Shown in pieces: positions 8,845 to 17,424 of a stretch of DNA of 34,600 nt (within the stretch, counting starts at the first letter, position 1; every line of letters starts with the position of its first letter). Origin of the DNA: Pseudomonadota bacterium (GTDB lineage: Bacteria > Pseudomonadota > Alphaproteobacteria > Acetobacterales > Acetobacteraceae); the NCBI GenBank assembly GCA_019352115.1, contig JABBNW010000018.1:1-34600 (forward strand), written 5' to 3'. A program made the position numbers and the translations under genes. A model generated the notes under the pieces. It saw only the letters and a list, made by a program, of their open reading frames with translations, was not told the origin of the DNA and did no database searches.

Positions 8845-9732
8845 ATGGACACGCACCACATCGCCGCCGGCGCGCTGGACGTCGCCTACCTGGAATCCGG
8901 GCCCGCGGACGGGCCGGTGGCGATCCTGCTGCACGGGTTCCCCGACGATGCGCTTGCGTATCAGGACGTGGCCCCGGCGCTCGCGGGCGCGGGAATGCGG
9001 GTGCTGGTGCCGTATCTGCGCGGCTATGGGCCAACCAGGTTCCGCGACGACGCGACCCCGCGGTCCGGCCAGCAGGCGGCGCTGGCGGCGGATGTGGTCG
9101 CGTTCATGGATGCTCTTGCGATCGGGCGCGCTGTGCTCGGCGGCTACGACTGGGGCGGGCGCGCGGCGTGCATCGTCGCCGCGTTGTGGCCGGAGCGGGT
9201 GCGCGGGCTGGTCAGCGCCGGCTACATGATCCAGGACATCGCGCGGGCGACCGAGCCGGCCCCGCCCACGCAGGAACTGCGCTACTGGTACCAGTGGTAT
9301 TTCCAGACCGAGCGCGGCCGGGCCGGGCTTGGCGCGCACCGCGCCGAGCTGTCGCGGCTGCTGTGGCGGATGTGGTCGCCCGACTGGGATTTCGACGAGG
9401 CCGCCTTCGCCCGCACCGCGGCAAGCTTCGACAACCCGGATTTCGTCGCCGTTGCCATCCACTCCTACCGCCATCGCTACGGCAATGCGGCGGGCGATCC
9501 GGCGCTCGATGCGATCGAGCAACGCCTGGCCGCGGCCCCGCCGATCGCCGCCCCGAGCGTGCTCCTGCACGGGGAGACGGACGGCGTGACGCCGGCCCCC
9601 GACCCCGCCGCCGAGGCCGCGCATTTCACCGGCCGGATGCGCCGGCAGGTCCTGCCCGGGATCGGCCATTTCCTGCCACGGGAAGCGCCGCACGCGATGG
9701 CCGCGGCACTGTTGGAGGTCGCGGGCGGATAG
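8845..9732 (+). CDS. Alpha/beta hydrolase with Asp nucleophile (epoxide hydrolase/haloalkane dehalogenase type)
   Basis: The 295-residue product has the alpha/beta hydrolase core: oxyanion motif HGFP (30-33), nucleophile elbow GGYDWGG with Asp102 in place of Ser, a later acid in [10 protein letters not shown], and catalytic His in GIGHFLPRE. The Asp elbow (compare GHDWGG) is the mark of soluble epoxide hydrolases and haloalkane dehalogenases, so ester hydrolysis is unlikely. The ATG at 8845 follows the VOC stop by one base; upstream in-frame sequence belongs to the VOC gene in another frame. With the VOC gene it suggests a ring- or epoxide-degrading step. Conversion is not identifiable. Confidence 0.85.
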   Translation: MDTHHIAAGALDVAYLESGPADGPVAILLHGFPDDALAYQDVAPALAGAGMRVLVPYLRGYGPTRFRDDATPRSGQQAALAADVVAFMDALAIGRAVLGGYDWGGRAACIVAALWPERVRGLVSAGYMIQDIARATEPAPPTQELRYWYQWYFQTERGRAGLGAHRAELSRLLWRMWSPDWDFDEAAFARTAASFDNPDFVAVAIHSYRHRYGNAAGDPALDAIEQRLAAAPPIAAPSVLLHGETDGVTPAPDPAAEAAHFTGRMRRQVLPGIGHFLPREAPHAMAAALLEVAGG

Positions 9733-9738
9733 GCCGAA

Positions 9739-10956
9739 CTACGCCCAGATAGCCTTAGACGTCGCGGTATCGGGCGGATAGACCGAAACCGGCTTGCCCC
9801 CCTGCCACTGCACGATCACGAGGGTCGCGCCGACCCGCAGGCCCTTGGCGTCGAACTGCAAGCGGTGACCGGGGAAATACCGCGCCGGCCCGTCGGTGAT
9901 GTCGATCCTGCGCAGGCCCTGGGCGATGCCGGGTTTCGTCGCCGCCGCGCCGTGTTCCAGCAGATAGCGCAGCAGCATGATGTGGCCGTAGGCAAAGATC
10001 GATTCCTGGCCCATCCAGGGTTCCTTGGTGCGCTTCATGAAGCGTTCCACCAGCGGACCGGTCCCGGGACCGGGCCAGTTGGTCACCACCGCCATCATCC
10101 CCTGCACGATATGCGTGCCGGTCGTCTGCACCACTTCCGGGGCGACCATGTGCCCGCCCTCGGTCAGCGCCGGCAGATGGCCCGACAGGCCGAACTCGTG
10201 CAGTGCGTCGAGCAGCAGCTTGTCGTCCGGCACGTTCGACGAGGCCAGCAGCAGGAAGTCCGCGCCCGCCGCACGCAGCGGCTGCACGAGGCCGGATGCA
10301 TCGGCCAGCGGCGGCGTGTAGGTCTCGTCCAGCACGAGCTTGAGGCCGAGGTCCTTCAGCACATGCGTGCGCAGCGGCTTCGTGAAGCTGACCGAAGCAG
10401 CGGTGTTGTCGCCGATGATCGCGACCTTCGTCGGATGCTTCCCCGCCGCGCGCGCCATCGCGAGCATCGCCGGCACGGTATGCGCCGCCTGGTAGGAGGC
10501 CGGCGCCGACGTGTCGAAGACGTAGTGGAATCCGCGCGCGGTGATCGCATCGGAATAGCCGTGCGTGAGCCAGGGAAGCTTTGCCCGCTCGCTCACTTCG
10601 GTCGCCGCCAGGGTGAAGGTGGACAGCCAGCAGCCGATGCCCGCGATCAGGTCGGGATGGTCGGCGATCATGCGGGTGGCGCCGTCCTTCGCGCGCTCCG
10701 CGGTGTCCTGGGTATCGTAGGGCACCAGGATGAGTTGCGCCCCGCCCAGCGCGCGGATGCCGCCCGCGGCGTTCACGCCGGCGATCGCCATTTCGGCACC
10801 GAGCCGTTCCAGTATGCCCTCGCGCGCCCAGGGACCGGTAAAGGGCATCAGCATGCCGATCTTCACGGGCTTGGCGGCGGCCAATGCGGGCCGGCCCAGG
10901 CTCGCGAGGCCAAGGCCGAGGGCCGTCCTGCGGCCGATCGTGGTCGTTGCGGGCAT
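9739..10956 (-). CDS. Branched-chain-type ABC transporter substrate-binding protein (distal paralogue)
   Basis: This is a periplasmic binding protein of the LivJ/Peripla_BP_6 class, 405 residues. The N-terminus IGRRTALGLGLASLG followed by ALAAA is a twin-arginine-like signal. The mature chain opens KIGMLMPFTGPWAREGILER. The start at 10956 is fixed by a GGGAGGG ribosome-binding site; an upstream in-frame Met lacks a signal peptide. It closely resembles the product of the adjacent upstream gene over the whole length, with shared blocks such as GCWLSTFTLA, RAKLPWLT, YSDAIT, GDNTAASVSF and DITDGPA. This gives two receptors for one permease. The ligand could be an amino acid, amide or aromatic acid. 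Confidence 0.88.
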   Translation of the reverse strand: MPATTTIGRRTALGLGLASLGRPALAAAKPVKIGMLMPFTGPWAREGILERLGAEMAIAGVNAAGGIRALGGAQLILVPYDTQDTAERAKDGATRMIADHPDLIAGIGCWLSTFTLAATEVSERAKLPWLTHGYSDAITARGFHYVFDTSAPASYQAAHTVPAMLAMARAAGKHPTKVAIIGDNTAASVSFTKPLRTHVLKDLGLKLVLDETYTPPLADASGLVQPLRAAGADFLLLASSNVPDDKLLLDALHEFGLSGHLPALTEGGHMVAPEVVQTTGTHIVQGMMAVVTNWPGPGTGPLVERFMKRTKEPWMGQESIFAYGHIMLLRYLLEHGAAATKPGIAQGLRRIDITDGPARYFPGHRLQFDAKGLRVGATLVIVQWQGGKPVSVYPPDTATSKAIWA

Positions 10957-11046
10957 TGTTCGTTCCCTCCCTGTTGTCCGCGCGCGGGGCGGCGCGGGAT
11001 GCGGCACGTCTCCTTCGGTCGGTTCGGTTTTCGTTTCGGTCGCGCG

Positions 11047-11076
11047 GCGCGCCGTCCCCGGGCGGGGACGGCGCGC
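11047..11076 (-). other. Strong intercistronic hairpin between the two binding-protein genes
   Basis: A perfect 13-base-pair stem (arms 11047-11059 and 11064-11076, GCGCGCCGTCCCC and its complement) encloses a GGGC loop, six bases past the stop of the first binding-protein gene. There is no T-run on either side, so it is not a standard intrinsic terminator. It may stabilise the upstream mRNA and lower expression of the distal gene. Confidence 0.55.
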
Positions 11077-11082
11077 GCAGGC

Positions 11083-12315
11083 TCAGGTGGGCCAGACGGC
11101 CTTGCCGACCGCCATGGCCTCGGGGAAGACCGTGACCGGGCGGCCGTTCTGCCATTGCACGATGACGAGTTCGGCATCCACCCGCCGGCCCTTGCTGTCG
11201 AATTGCAGGTGGTGGCCGGGGAAGTAGATCGCCGGGCCGTCGGTGATATCCATGGTGCGGATCGCGTCGGCCACCTTCTCCCGGTTCGCCGCGCCAGCCT
11301 TGTTCAGCGCCCAGGCCAGGATCTGCACGTGCGCGTAGGCAAAGATTTCATTATGGCCGAACCACGGGTTGCCGGTGCGCTTCTCGTAGCGCGCGGACAG
11401 CGCGTTGAGATCCTTGCCGGGCCAGTTGGCGAGCCCGATCATGATGTCCTGCAGGATCGGCGCACCGGTGGTCTTCAGCAGCTCCGGCACCACCCAGTGC
11501 CCGCCGTTGCCGATCAGCGGCATCTTGCTGCCGGGCATGCCGTATTCGCTGAACGTGTCGGCGAGCAGCTTGTCGTCCCCGCTCGCGGTCGACAGCAGCA
11601 GCACGAAATCCGGATGCGCCGCGCGCACCGGCTGCACCAGGGTGGTCGCGTCCGACAGCGGCGGGGTGTAGATCTCGTCCACCACCGCGGTCAGCTTCTC
11701 GTCCTTCAGGATGTGCGACTTGATCGGCTTGAGGAAGCTGACGGAGGCTGCGGTGTTGTCGCCGACGATCGCGACCTTGGTCGGCCGCTTGCCGGTCGTG
11801 TCCTGCGCCAGTTTCATCAGGATCGGCACGATCTGCTCGGCCTGCGCGTTGGCGGTGGGCGAGGTCTGGAAGATGTAGTGGAACCCGCGATCGGTGATCG
11901 CATCGGAATAGGACAGCGTCAGCCAGGGCAGCTTGGCACGCTCCGTCACCTCGGTCACCGCCAGGGTGAAGGTGGAAAGCCAGCAGCCCATGCCGCCGAC
12001 CAGGTGCGGGTGCTCGGAGAGCATGCGCTGGGCCGCATCCTTGGCAGTCTCGGCGGTGGCGCCGGTGTCGATCACCAGCAGCTTGAGCTTGGCGCCGCCG
12101 AGCGACTTGATGCCGCCCGCCTTGTTCACGTCGTGCACTGCCATTTCGGCGCCGAGCCGTTCCAGGATGCCCTGCTCGGCCCAGGGGCCGGACAGCGGCA
12201 CCAGCAGCGCGATCTCGACCTCCGCTGGCGCGGCGACCGCGCGGGATGCGCCCGCGAGCGCGGCCGCACCGCCAAGACTGAGCGCCGCACGGCGTCCGAT
12301 CGTTGGTGTTTTCAT
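11083..12315 (-). CDS. Branched-chain-type ABC transporter substrate-binding protein (proximal paralogue)
   Basis: This is a periplasmic ligand-binding protein of the LivJ/Peripla_BP_6 class, 410 residues. It begins MKTPTIGRRAALSLGGAAAL with twin arginines and an Ala-rich signal ending near AVAAPA. The mature part starts EIALLVPLSGPWAEQG. A GGGAGGA ribosome-binding site supports the ATG at 12315; a reading 20 codons longer has no signal peptide. It follows livF by 22 bases, so it belongs to the transporter operon. Its downstream neighbour is a full-length paralogue, which points to tandem duplication and possibly different ligand preference. The ligand is not known. Confidence 0.9.
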   Translation of the reverse strand: MKTPTIGRRAALSLGGAAALAGASRAVAAPAEVEIALLVPLSGPWAEQGILERLGAEMAVHDVNKAGGIKSLGGAKLKLLVIDTGATAETAKDAAQRMLSEHPHLVGGMGCWLSTFTLAVTEVTERAKLPWLTLSYSDAITDRGFHYIFQTSPTANAQAEQIVPILMKLAQDTTGKRPTKVAIVGDNTAASVSFLKPIKSHILKDEKLTAVVDEIYTPPLSDATTLVQPVRAAHPDFVLLLSTASGDDKLLADTFSEYGMPGSKMPLIGNGGHWVVPELLKTTGAPILQDIMIGLANWPGKDLNALSARYEKRTGNPWFGHNEIFAYAHVQILAWALNKAGAANREKVADAIRTMDITDGPAIYFPGHHLQFDSKGRRVDAELVIVQWQNGRPVTVFPEAMAVGKAVWPT

Positions 12316-12337
12316 GTGGTGTCCTCCCGTTCCTGTT

Positions 12338-13046
12338 TCATGCCTCGCCGAGACCCAGGTAGGACCGCCGGACACGATCGTCCGCCAGCAGGGTCTCGTA
12401 CGGTCCTTCCAGCACCATCCGCCCGGTTTCCAGCACGTAGCCGCGGTCGGACAGTTCCAGCGCTTCCGCCACCCGCTGTTCCACCAGCAGGATGGCGAGC
12501 CCGTCTTCCTTGTGGATCTGGGCGATGCGTTCGAAGATCGCCTCCGCCACCGCCGGCGCGAGCCCCATCGAGGGTTCGTCCAGCATCAACAGCCGCGGGG
12601 CGGACGCCAGGCCACGGCCGATCGCCAACATCTGCTGCTCGCCGCCCGACAACGTGCCCGCCAACTGGCTGGAACGTTCCGCCAGGATCGGGAACAGGGT
12701 GTGGATGCGTTCCAATGTCTGCGCCCAGCGCGCGCGACCGGCGGCGGGCCAGGCGCCCATCTCCAGGTTCTCGCGCACGGTCAGGGTGCGGAACACCTGC
12801 CGGCCTTCCGGCACATGCGCGATGCCCAGATGCGCGCGCGCCGAGGCCGGCCGGCTCAGCAGCGGCGCGCCGTCCCAGGACACGCTGCCGCCGGCGGCCG
12901 GCACGACGCCGCAGATCGTCTTGAACAGGGTCGTCTTGCCGGCCCCGTTCGGTCCCACCACCGTCACGAACTGGCCCGGTCCGACCGCGAGCGACACGCC
13001 CTGCAAGGCGCGCAGCCCGCCGTAGGAGACCGACAGGTCGCGCACC

Positions 13047-13054
<8 letters not shown>
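12338..13054 (-). CDS. livF: Branched-chain amino acid-type ABC transporter ATPase LivF
   Basis: LivF is one of the two ATPases energising the Liv-type importer at the cytoplasmic face. The 238-residue product has Walker A GPNGAGKTT (34-42), the LivF-typical IAHVPEGRQVFRTLTVRENL stretch, an intact signature LSGGEQQ (135-141), Walker B LLMLDEP (155-161) and a terminal RRSYLG motif. Its ATG at 13054 overlaps the end of the livMG fusion by eight bases, indicating coupling. All ATPase motifs are canonical, unlike the partner ATPase domain in livMG. Confidence 0.93.
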
Positions 13055-14800
<1,746 letters not shown>

Positions 14801-14801
<1 letters not shown>

Positions 14802-15742
14802 CAGGCGCGTTCCGCCGAGCGGCCGAACAGACCCTCCGGCCGGAGCCCGACGATCAGCAGGAAGACGACGAAGATCGCCGCGTTCTGCAATTGCGGCGGC
14901 AGCACCAGCGCCGAGACCTGCTGGACGAAGCCGACCGTGAGCCCGCCCCAGAATGCGCCCAGGATACTGCCCATCCCGCCCAGCACGACGCCGGAATACA
15001 TGATGATGACGTAATCGAGCCCGACGAACGGGGTGAAGGTCAGGTACGTTGCCATCAGTCCGCCGGCGATCGCGGTGATCCCGGCGCCGAGGCCGAAGGC
15101 GATGCGGTAGGCCCGATCGACGTCGATGCCCATGTAGGTCGCCGCGACCGGATTGTCGGCCGCGGCGCGCAGGGATTTGCCGAGCCTGGTGCGCTCCATC
15201 ACCAGCCACAGCACGATCGCGACGACGATCGCGACCGCGCAGGAATAGACGCGCGCCTGGTTCAGGAACAGAAGCGCGCCGCCGGGGAACGGGCCGAGGA
15301 TGAAGGCACGCGCCGACAGCGGCGTGAGCACGCTTTTCGGCGTCGAGCCGAACACGATCAGGCCGCCGTTCTGCAGGATCAACGAAATCCCCAGGGTGAC
15401 GATGAGCTGGCCGAAGCCGCCGGTTTCAGTGCGAGAGGCGATCGAAAGCCCGGACACATGCGAGATCAGGAACCGGTGCAGCAGCGCCCCGCCGACGAAC
15501 AGCACCGGACCCGCCAGCAGGGCGGCGACGAAGGGTCCGATATAGGGGCCGAGGATGCCGAGGGCCACGAACCCGCCTACGAGATACAGGCTGACATACA
15601 TGCCGAGCATCAGCAGCTCGCCCTGGGCGAAGTTCACGACCTTCATGATGCCGAAGATCAAGCCGAGGCCGATGCACATCAGGCCGTACAGGCAGCCGAT
15701 GATGAGCCCCGCCGCGACGGCGTTCAGGACGTTCTCGAGCAA
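14801..15742 (-). CDS. livH: Branched-chain amino acid-type ABC permease LivH
   Basis: LivH is the second membrane subunit of the Liv-type importer. The 313-residue product opens LLENVLNAVAAGLIIGCLYG and contains IFGIMKVVNFAQGELLMLGM, the LivH hallmark, with about eight hydrophobic segments. The likely start is a TTG at 15742 preceded by GGGAGG four bases away. Extending upstream adds an unlikely Arg/Pro-rich leader that would cross the promoter. It is first in the operon livH, livMG, livF and two binding proteins. Regulation is suggested by an extended -10 and an adjacent palindrome. Confidence 0.9.
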
Positions 15743-15779
15743 GGCGCCTCCCCGCCCCGGCGCTGTCGCCGGTGGCTTG

Positions 15780-15788
15780 ATTATGGCA
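15780..15788 (-). promoter_or_regulatory. Candidate extended -10 promoter of the liv operon
   Basis: The minus strand reads TGCCATAAT (15788-15780), an extended -10 (TGn plus CATAAT) with no convincing -35. The predicted start near 15773 gives a leader of about 31 bases to the livH TTG at 15742. A 21-base palindrome lies just upstream, as expected for an activator or repressor site at a promoter lacking a -35. Confidence 0.42.
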
Positions 15789-15792
15789 GCAA

Positions 15793-15813
15793 CGACCGTC
15801 CGCCGGACGGTCG
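15793..15813. promoter_or_regulatory. Candidate operator: 21-base palindrome at the liv promoter
   Basis: Perfect inverted repeat with nine-base arms CGACCGTCC and GGACGGTCG around GCC. It spans about -20 to -40 relative to the predicted liv start. It lies in the 239-base region shared with the divergent hydrolase gene. The regulator that would bind it is not in view. Confidence 0.45.
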
Positions 15814-15905
15814 CGCTGGGCGCCGGGACGGTTTCCCGCCACGACAGGCCTATAGCCTGCCCCAACGTCGTGCTGGACGCCACCCCCCGGTCGCCCGCCG
15901 CGCTC

Positions 15906-15935
15906 TTGACGATCTCGCGGGCGCCTTCCTACCGT
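15906..15935 (+). promoter_or_regulatory. Candidate promoter of the alpha/beta hydrolase gene
   Basis: TTGACG (15906-15911) and TACCGT (15930-15935) are 18 bases apart. The predicted start near 15942 gives a 40-base leader to the GTG at 15982. The -35 matches consensus at five of six positions. Confidence 0.42.
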
Positions 15936-15981
15936 CGCGGCACGCCGCGCGTGGCGCGAACGCAAGCCCGGAGACCGCGGC

Positions 15982-16833
15982 GTGGACGTTGCCTGCCCGA
16001 ACGAAACGCCGGACGCCGTCCTGGCACGGCTCGAAGCCGCGGCCGCACGGATCGACACGCCCTGCGGCGACGGGCGGATGGTCTGGCACGCATGGGGCGC
16101 CGGGCCGCCGCTCGTGTTGCTGCACGGCGGCAGCGGGTCGTGGCGGCACTGGGTGCGCAACATCGACGCCTTCGCGCGCGACCGGCGGGTGATAGCACCC
16201 GACCTGCCAGGGTTGGGCTGCTCGGATCTGCCGCCGCAGCCGGGGGACGCGCGGGCGATGGCCCGGATCCTGGCTGACGGCCTGGAGGTGGTTGCGGGAT
16301 CTGAGCGTTACGACCTTGCCGGGTTCTCGTTCGGCGGCGTGATGGCGGGCTGCCTCGCGGCGGAGATGGGCGCGCAGGTGCGCAGCCTGACGATCGTTGG
16401 CTCGAGCGGGCTCGGCACGCCGCGCGCGGCGGTGGAGCTGGTGAAGGTGCGCCACCTGAGCGGGGCAGCGCGGATCGCGGCGCACCGGACCAATCTGGCG
16501 CGGCTGATGATCGCCGATCCGGCGCGGATCGACGACCTGGCCTTGGCGATCCAGGACTGGAACACGGAGCATTCGCGGCTGAAGACGCCGCAGATCTCGC
16601 GCGGGACGTGGCTTGCCGACGCGCTGCCGGCGGTGCGCTGCCCGGTTGCGGGCATCTGGGGCGGGCAAGATGCGCCGTCCCTGCCCGACATCGGCGCGCG
16701 CGAACGGGCGCTGCGGGCGTTACGGCCGGAGCTGCGGTTCGTCGTGATTGCGGGCGCCGGGCACTGGGTGGCGTACGAGCAGGCGGTGGCGTTCAATACG
16801 GCGCTGGCCGTGTTGCTGGCGCAGGTTGCCTGA
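15982..16833 (+). CDS. Alpha/beta hydrolase (Ser nucleophile)
   Basis: The 283-residue hydrolase has oxyanion motif LLHGGSGSW (47-55), APDLPGLGCSD, nucleophile elbow GFSFGG with Ser116, an acid in WGGQDAPS and catalytic His in GAGHWVAYE. The pattern resembles meta-cleavage product hydrolases and related C-C or ester hydrolases. The start is a GTG at 15982 with a GGAG-like site about 12 bases upstream, which is only fair. It is transcribed divergently from the liv operon, sharing a 239-base control region. It may act on a compound imported by that transporter; that link is inference. It is convergent with lspA. Confidence 0.83.
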   Translation: MDVACPNETPDAVLARLEAAAARIDTPCGDGRMVWHAWGAGPPLVLLHGGSGSWRHWVRNIDAFARDRRVIAPDLPGLGCSDLPPQPGDARAMARILADGLEVVAGSERYDLAGFSFGGVMAGCLAAEMGAQVRSLTIVGSSGLGTPRAAVELVKVRHLSGAARIAAHRTNLARLMIADPARIDDLALAIQDWNTEHSRLKTPQISRGTWLADALPAVRCPVAGIWGGQDAPSLPDIGARERALRALRPELRFVVIAGAGHWVAYEQAVAFNTALAVLLAQVA

Positions 16834-16887
16834 TCCGCCGGGCGCACCATACCACCCGCAAGGCTGCGTAGGTTCGCCCGCCCCTGC

Positions 16888-17424
16888 CTACGGGCGCACG
16901 GAGGCGCCGGGCTCGTGCGGTTTCGTTTCGGCCTCGTCGGCCTGCCCCGACCGCCCCGCCCCGCCCAGGAGCACGAGCGCGGCAACGCCGCAGACGATCG
17001 CCGCGTCGCCGATGTTGAACACGTACCACGACCAGCCGAACGCATGGGCACGGATGAAATCGACCACCGCCCCGTAGCGCAGCCGGTCGGTCACGTTGCC
17101 CAATGCGCCGCCGGCGATCGCACCGAGCGCGATTGCGGACGAAACCCGATCCGTCCGCCGCAACCAGACGCCGAGCGCGGCCACGATTACGAGCGCCAGC
17201 GTGGCCAGGATGGCGACGCTCCATCCGCTGCGGCCGGTGAGCAGGCCGAACGTGACGCCATGGTTCCAGACCATCGTGAGGTCGAGCACCGGCAGCACCC
17301 GTACGTCACCCAGGCGCGGCAGGTCGAGCCCGTGCAGGATCCAATACTTGCTGCCCTGATCGGCCGCGTAGACGACCAGACCGATCAAGGCGCCGAGCGA
17401 GGTGAGGCGGTTGCGCCGGGTCAC
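16888..17424 (-). CDS. lspA: Lipoprotein signal peptidase (signal peptidase II)
   Basis: LspA is the inner-membrane aspartyl protease that removes signal peptides from diacylated prolipoproteins. The 178-residue product has four membrane segments and the family motifs YAADQGSKYW (19-28), WNHGVTFG, GNVTDRLRYGAVVDF and FNIGDAAI. Asp122 (VVDF) and Asp140 (NIGD) are the expected catalytic pair. The C-terminal tail is hydrophilic. Start is a GTG at 17424 that overlaps the ileS stop (GTGA), so lspA is co-translated with ileS, a pairing common in Proteobacteria. Any attenuation of the ileS message would also affect lspA. Confidence 0.95.
   Translation of the reverse strand: MTRRNRLTSLGALIGLVVYAADQGSKYWILHGLDLPRLGDVRVLPVLDLTMVWNHGVTFGLLTGRSGWSVAILATLALVIVAALGVWLRRTDRVSSAIALGAIAGGALGNVTDRLRYGAVVDFIRAHAFGWSWYVFNIGDAAIVCGVAALVLLGGAGRSGQADEAETKPHEPGASVRP

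Noticed and set aside
9865-12924. Open frame of 1019 codons on the plus strand across two binding-protein genes and livF
   Set aside because: The product is Arg/Gln/His-rich with no motif and covers three well-supported genes on the other strand.
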